Shown piece by piece: positions 59,471-64,000 of a DNA stretch of 64,000 nt (positions are counted from its first letter, which is position 1; each line of letters opens with the position of its first letter). Both the position numbers and the translations under genes were made by a program. The DNA lies in NCBI GenBank assembly GCA_947623455.1, contig OX392528.1, forward strand, positions 53,276,322 to 53,340,321, written 5' to 3'. The notes below the pieces were generated by a model, which saw only the letters and a program-made list of their open reading frames with translations, had not been told where the DNA came from and made no database searches. The stretch comes from Mimachlamys varia (taxonomy: Eukaryota; Mollusca; Bivalvia; Pectinida; Pectinidae).

Positions 59471-62008
59471 ATTAGTACAACACAGAATCAGGGAACAATG
59501 GGAACCTCATAATGAAATGTGGGAAAGATCATTCCTTACTTATCAAGGTTACAGTAACAGATTTTCATTGTCGAAATCTAAGATGGCCGTCTCTAAGCCA
59601 TCTTGTTTTATCGATCAGTACCAAAATCAATACAGCACAACGAGGGACCAAGGGGAACCTGCATATGGAATTCTCAAGTTATAACGATAATAAAACCTGC
59701 TAGTTACTGTATGGTGGACGACGTATGGATAACGGATTTGCGATTGCGATTTGAATAGCCAAATATCTGTATGATTGGCTAAAAAAGTACACATGGAATT
59801 CTTTCAACTATATTTACAGTTATGTATATTCACTGTATGATATTGTTTTAAATGCACCTCGTGTAACAATTCAGTTCAAGTTACTAATGCAACTCGATCC
59901 AGGGGAGCTTAACCCTTGGATATTTTCGATGATTGAAATAAAATGAATTCTGACAAACTGACCAGTCTTTATCTAACGTTGGTGACCATTATTGGACAAT
60001 TGGATGCGACTTCTGGACATAGAACATGTTTTAGAATTACAAGATTTCGTTCATTTTAAAAGAGGGAGGAAATGGTTTTCGATTATCGTAAATAAAACAC
60101 CGATTTAACTATTTTTTTCTCTCTCAGCAGATGTTTTGAATGAGATGGCGGTCAGTGACACTATTATGTATTCTGAATCAGGGGCCATTTAGATCGCCCA
60201 GTTTATACGGGAAAGGTGTTGGAAACAAATTATCGTAATGGTATTTCTCTCCAATCTGGACATTGATAGTTCGCTGGTATGTTGATGGGGTTTAAAATAT
60301 TGATTGATTGTAAAATCTTAAACGAAATCGAAATGTCATGTTTGACAAGTTGATCCGACAGAATATCCTTTTCAACGAGGTGCTAAAATACGTCAACAGA
60401 AATGAAAAACGTGATATTTTACAAGATAAAACATTGAAAACTGTATATATCATCAATTATGTTGTACATAGGATGTGTTTAATCAGACCCGTAGCCCCCT
60501 GCTCCATCTCGAGATAGAGAAGCCATAGGGGGAACCGCTTCGGACCATTGGGCGTCATAGACCGCACCAGGATCCGTAATAGGGTAACTAAGTGCACGTG
60601 TGTGTCCGTGACGATTTCTAATCAACCACATCGACAGCACAATTCACTTACCTGGGGGAATCATAAATACACACCTGGTAAAGGTATATAAAATCGAATT
60701 TAGCAATTAACAGGTAATCGTTGTATGACGAACTGTTTCCGTTAATACCTTTCTTGGAGGGAACATTTCTTAGATTGTATCTCACGACAATTTGAATTGA
60801 TGACGCACGATATTGAAAATAATTACGGTAGATGTTAAAAGCCAACTAACCATTATATATATATGAAGATATCACTGTTTGCTCGAGTAAACCACAAAAC
60901 TTTCCGCACAGATCAAAACTCTGATTGTTGTAAAATGCTCAATTTTCACCGGGTGACTCAATGTAATATATATATCTATTACATTGGTAAATATACTTTG
61001 TTAGTACGAAAGGTCAAACAAAAAATAAAAACATGTTTAAATTGGGTTTAGAAATGTATCATATAAACACGAATTATAATATAGAAACATACATACAACA
61101 ACGTTCCCACGTGTTTATTTGCGTTTAAAATTTACGTGTTCGTTCGCGTTATAACGAGTTTGCTTGCGTAACTATGTATAGTGTTGGCGTTATTGCGACT
61201 TTACAGTTTTCTAGTTTCTTACCAACCGACTGCATAGCTAAAAGCTTTCTTAATAACTAATTTGAGAATAAAAGATGAAAATAACCCTGTACATGTTTAT
61301 TTAACTACATATGTTATGGAGATATGTTTTGTGGATGGATTGTTTCATTTTCAAAGTTCAAAGCGATTAACATTTTATTATGTTTATAAAAATAATTTCA
61401 TAAGTTTAGCCTGAAAGTTTTGTATACGAGTTTAAAATACAACCCCTATTTTATGTTTATGCATCTTATGTTGTATTTTTGTTTACCCTTATTGTAACAT
61501 TGTAATGTAACCGTTCAACTAAAATCGTCAATATTGATACTTAACTTAACTTATAGGAAATGATGATAATTTTTTAATGATTAAGAGTGTGAATAAGATA
61601 TGTGAGAGTAGTTATAAGTTGAGGGCCTTGTAGAAGATTAGTGTATACTAAACATGTAACCCTCGCTAAATAAAGAATTTATTATTAGCATTATTATTTT
61701 CTTTGTATTACATAAGTACATGCTTGTTTTGGTATATATATTAATTGCCTTTGTATTGGGACAAGCGCCAATGGATATACCGCCGGACAGAGATTTCAGG
61801 TGATAAAGACAAAATACATTATATAATGCTACAGGATAACATTAAACGAAAATGTGACGTTGGTAATGAAATGTTTTATTTTGTGATTGTACAACATTTC
61901 AGCTTTAATATTTACTCCCGTTTGCATTTTCCAGTAGATCATTTCCTAGTCGTAACACTTTTGTCCTTAAGTTAGAGTGCAACGTTGACTACGGAAACTT
62001 TGTTTTGT
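59471..62008. other. Non-coding stretch, nothing recognised
   Basis: AT-rich. It contains a small hairpin at 60959-60986 (CAATGTAATA against TATTACATTG) and a patch of GCGTTA-type words near 61130-61200 resembling the one at 26.8 kb. No gene recognised. Confidence 0.5.
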
Positions 62009-62009
62009 C

Positions 62010-63675
62010 TATACAGTATAGAACCTTGTTAGTCTCGACACATTGGTTTGTGTGTACAGTAGAACCTTGTTAGTCTGGGCACTTTGGTTTGTGTGTACAG
62101 TAGAACCTTGTCAGTCCAGATACTTTGGTTTGTGTGTACAGTAGACCCTTGTCAGTCTAGATACTTTGGTTTGTGTGTACAGTGGAACCTTGTTAGTCTC
62201 GACACATTGGTTTGAGTGTACAGTAGAACCTTGTTAGTTTGGACACTTTGGTTTATGTGTACAGTAGACCATTGCTAGTCTGGATACTTCGGTTTGTGTG
62301 TACAGTGGAACCTTGTTAGTCTGAATACTTTGGTTTGTGTGTACAGTAGAACCTTGTTAGTCTAGACACTTTGGTTTTGTGTGTACAGTAGAACCTTGTT
62401 AGTCTGGACACTTTGGCTTGTGTGTACAGGAGAACATTGCTAGTCTGGACACTTTGGTTTGTGTGTACAGTGGAACCTTGTTAGTCTGGACACTTTGGTT
62501 TGTGTGTACAGTAGAACATTGCTAGTCTGGACACTTTGGTTTGTGTGTACAGTAGACCATTGTTAGTCTGGACACTTGGTTTGTGTGTACAGTAGAACAT
62601 TGCTAGTCTGGACACTTGGTTTATGTGTACAGTAGAACCTTGTTAGTCTGGACACTTCGGTTTGTGTGTACAGTAGAACCTTGTTAGTCTGGACACTTGG
62701 TTTATGTGTACAGTAGAACCTTGTTAGTCTGGACACTTTGGTTTGTGTGTACAGTAGAACCTTGTTAGTCTGGACACTTTGGTCTGTGTACAGTAGAACT
62801 TTGTTAGTCTGGACACTTTTGTTTGTGTATACAGTAGAACCGTGTTAGTCTGGACAATTTGGTTTGTGTGCTCAGTAGAACCTTGTTGGACTGGACACTT
62901 TGGTTTGTGTATACAGTAGACCATTGTTAGTCTGGACACTTTGGTCTGTGTACAGTAGAACCTTGTTAGTCTGGACACTTTGGTTTGTGTGTACAGTAGA
63001 ACTTTGTTAGTCTGGATACTTCGGTTTGTGTGTACAGTGGAACCTTGTTAGTCTGGACACTTTGGTTTGTGTGTACAGTAGAACCTTGTTAATCTGGACA
63101 CTTGGTTTATGTGTACAGTAGAACCTTGTTAGTCTGGACACTTTGGCTTATGTGTACAGGAGAACCTTGTTAGTCTGGACACTTTGGTCTGTGTACAGTA
63201 GAACCTTGTTAGTCTGGACACTTTGGTTTGTTTGTACATTAGAACCTTGTTAGTCTGGACACTTTTGTTTGTGTGTACAGTAGAACTTTGTTAGTCTGGA
63301 CACTTTTGTTTGTGTATACAGTAGAACCGTGTTAGTCTGGACAATTTGGTTTGTGTGCTCAGTAGAACCTTGTTGGACTGGACACTTTGGTTTGTGTGTA
63401 CAGTAGAACCTTGGCAGTCTGGACACTTTGGTTTGTGTGTACAGTAGAACCTTGGCAGTCTGGACACTTTGGTTTGTGTGTACAGTAGGACCTTGTTAGT
63501 TTGGACACTTCAATTTGTGTGTAAAGTAGAACCTTGTCGGTCTGGATACTTTGGTTTGTGTGTACAGTAGAACCTTGTCAGTCTAGACACTTTGGTTTGT
63601 ATACTCAGTAGAACCTTGTTAGTCTGGGCACTTTTTTTTTTGTACAGTAGAACCTTGTCCGTTTACACTTTGGTG
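62010..63675 (+). repeat. 41-bp minisatellite, about 40 copies
   Basis: Head-to-tail units of 41 bp with GTACAGTAGAACCTTGTTAG and TCTGGACACTTTGGTTTGTG. Some units are 40 bp (one T missing from the TTT run) or 37 bp (GGTCTGTGTACAG). Variants include CATTGCTAG, CTTGGCAG and TTGTTGGA. The minus-strand frame at 62724-62978 is a translated repeat and not a gene. Confidence 0.97.
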
Positions 63676-63701
63676 TATTACTGTTTGTAGTAGCAGACAC
63701 G

Positions 63702-63735
63702 ACACCCCCCCCCCCCCCCCCTCACACACACATAT
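63702..63735 (+). repeat. Poly-C and CA microsatellite
   Basis: A run of about 18 C followed by TCACACACACATATATG, just beyond the end of the minisatellite. Confidence 0.9.
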
Positions 63736-63806
63736 ATGTCCACCACAATAAGTCACACTGTTTCCGGTAGGTTCTATCGCATACTCGGGTTTTAAAGGTT
63801 GTTTAG

Positions 63807-63958
63807 TTTGGTTTTATTTTGTTTTACGTCCTATTAACAGCCAGGGTCATTTAAGGACGTGCCAGGTTTTGGAGGTGGAGGAAAGCCGGAGTACCTAGAG
63901 AAAAAACCCACATGACCACTGCCCCACGTGGGTTTCGAACTCGCAACCAAGAGGAGGA
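63807..63958 (-). mobile_element. SINE, minus strand, head-truncated
   Basis: Plus-strand words GTTTTACGTCCTATTAACAG, GGTGGAGGAAAGCCGGAGTA and GTGGGTTTCGAACTCGCAAC match the 34.1-kb SINE in the same orientation. Box B is present but the sequence stops before box A, so the 5' head is lost. Confidence 0.82.
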
Positions 63959-64000
63959 GAAGGTTATATGCTGCCTTATAAACTAATAATAATAGTACAG

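Noticed and set aside
62724..62978. 84-codon minus-strand frame with repeated Cys-Pro and Arg-Leu-Thr words
   Set aside because: It is the translated 41-bp minisatellite; the unit length is not a multiple of three and the frame only survives locally.

Overview
The window looks like nuclear DNA of an animal with large introns and long AT-rich non-coding stretches, most likely a bivalve or other lophotrochozoan. The reasons are one clear Rho-family GTPase exon with an animal-type splice acceptor, tRNA-derived SINEs in both orientations, many small palindromic DNA elements, decayed reverse transcriptase pieces, and no bacterial gene density. The species assignment is inference.

Only one protein-coding exon is secure. 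It is the last exon of a RhoU/RhoV-type (Wrch/Chp) atypical Rho GTPase at 10266-10757 on the plus strand. It runs from just after the switch II glutamine to a basic, double-cysteine C-terminus. I could not find its upstream exons in positions 1-10265, so that stretch reads as intron and the start of the gene should lie beyond the left edge. Possible poly(A) signals follow at 11265 and 14945. Four further segments are exon-like but unproven: 15348-15590, 33243-33538 (minus strand, tandemly duplicated), 36191-36258, and 43769-44117, which carries one in-frame TGA.

From about 15 kb to the right edge the window is a graveyard of transposable elements. SINEs or SINE pieces lie at 18.0, 21.1, 31.0, 34.1, 46.0 and 63.8 kb. 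Two copies of a TTAA-flanked DNA element lie at 22.6-24.9 and 44.2-45.8 kb; the first carries two nested insertions whose empty sites can be read in the second. A different TTAA-flanked short element occurs at 48.9 and 59.1 kb. A 763-bp near-palindrome with a perfect 8-bp target-site duplication lies at 50.2-50.9 kb, with partial relatives at 19.5 and 26.3 kb. Other hairpin elements lie at 19.0, 22.1, 26.5, 29.2, 29.5, 47.2, 52.8 and 53.3 kb. Reverse transcriptase relics on the minus strand lie at 38.5-39.3 and 51.7-52.3 kb. Tandem arrays have units of 27 bp (3.9 kb), 43 bp (20.7-21.0 kb), 148 bp (33.2-33.5 kb), 47 bp (41.4 kb) and 41 bp (62.0-63.7 kb, about 40 copies with a longer repeat inside).

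The most unusual signal is a family of tiny, nearly pure palindromes. The best copy, 30443-30519, is a perfect 36-bp stem with a 5-nt loop and sits exactly between identical 10-bp direct repeats. A shorter copy at 41276-41330 has its own, different 10-bp duplication (9 of 10 matching). Two decayed relatives are at 39636-39711 and 49674-49718. This looks like a mobile element reduced to little more than two terminal repeats.

No rRNA gene, functional-looking tRNA gene, CRISPR array or complete transposase gene was seen.
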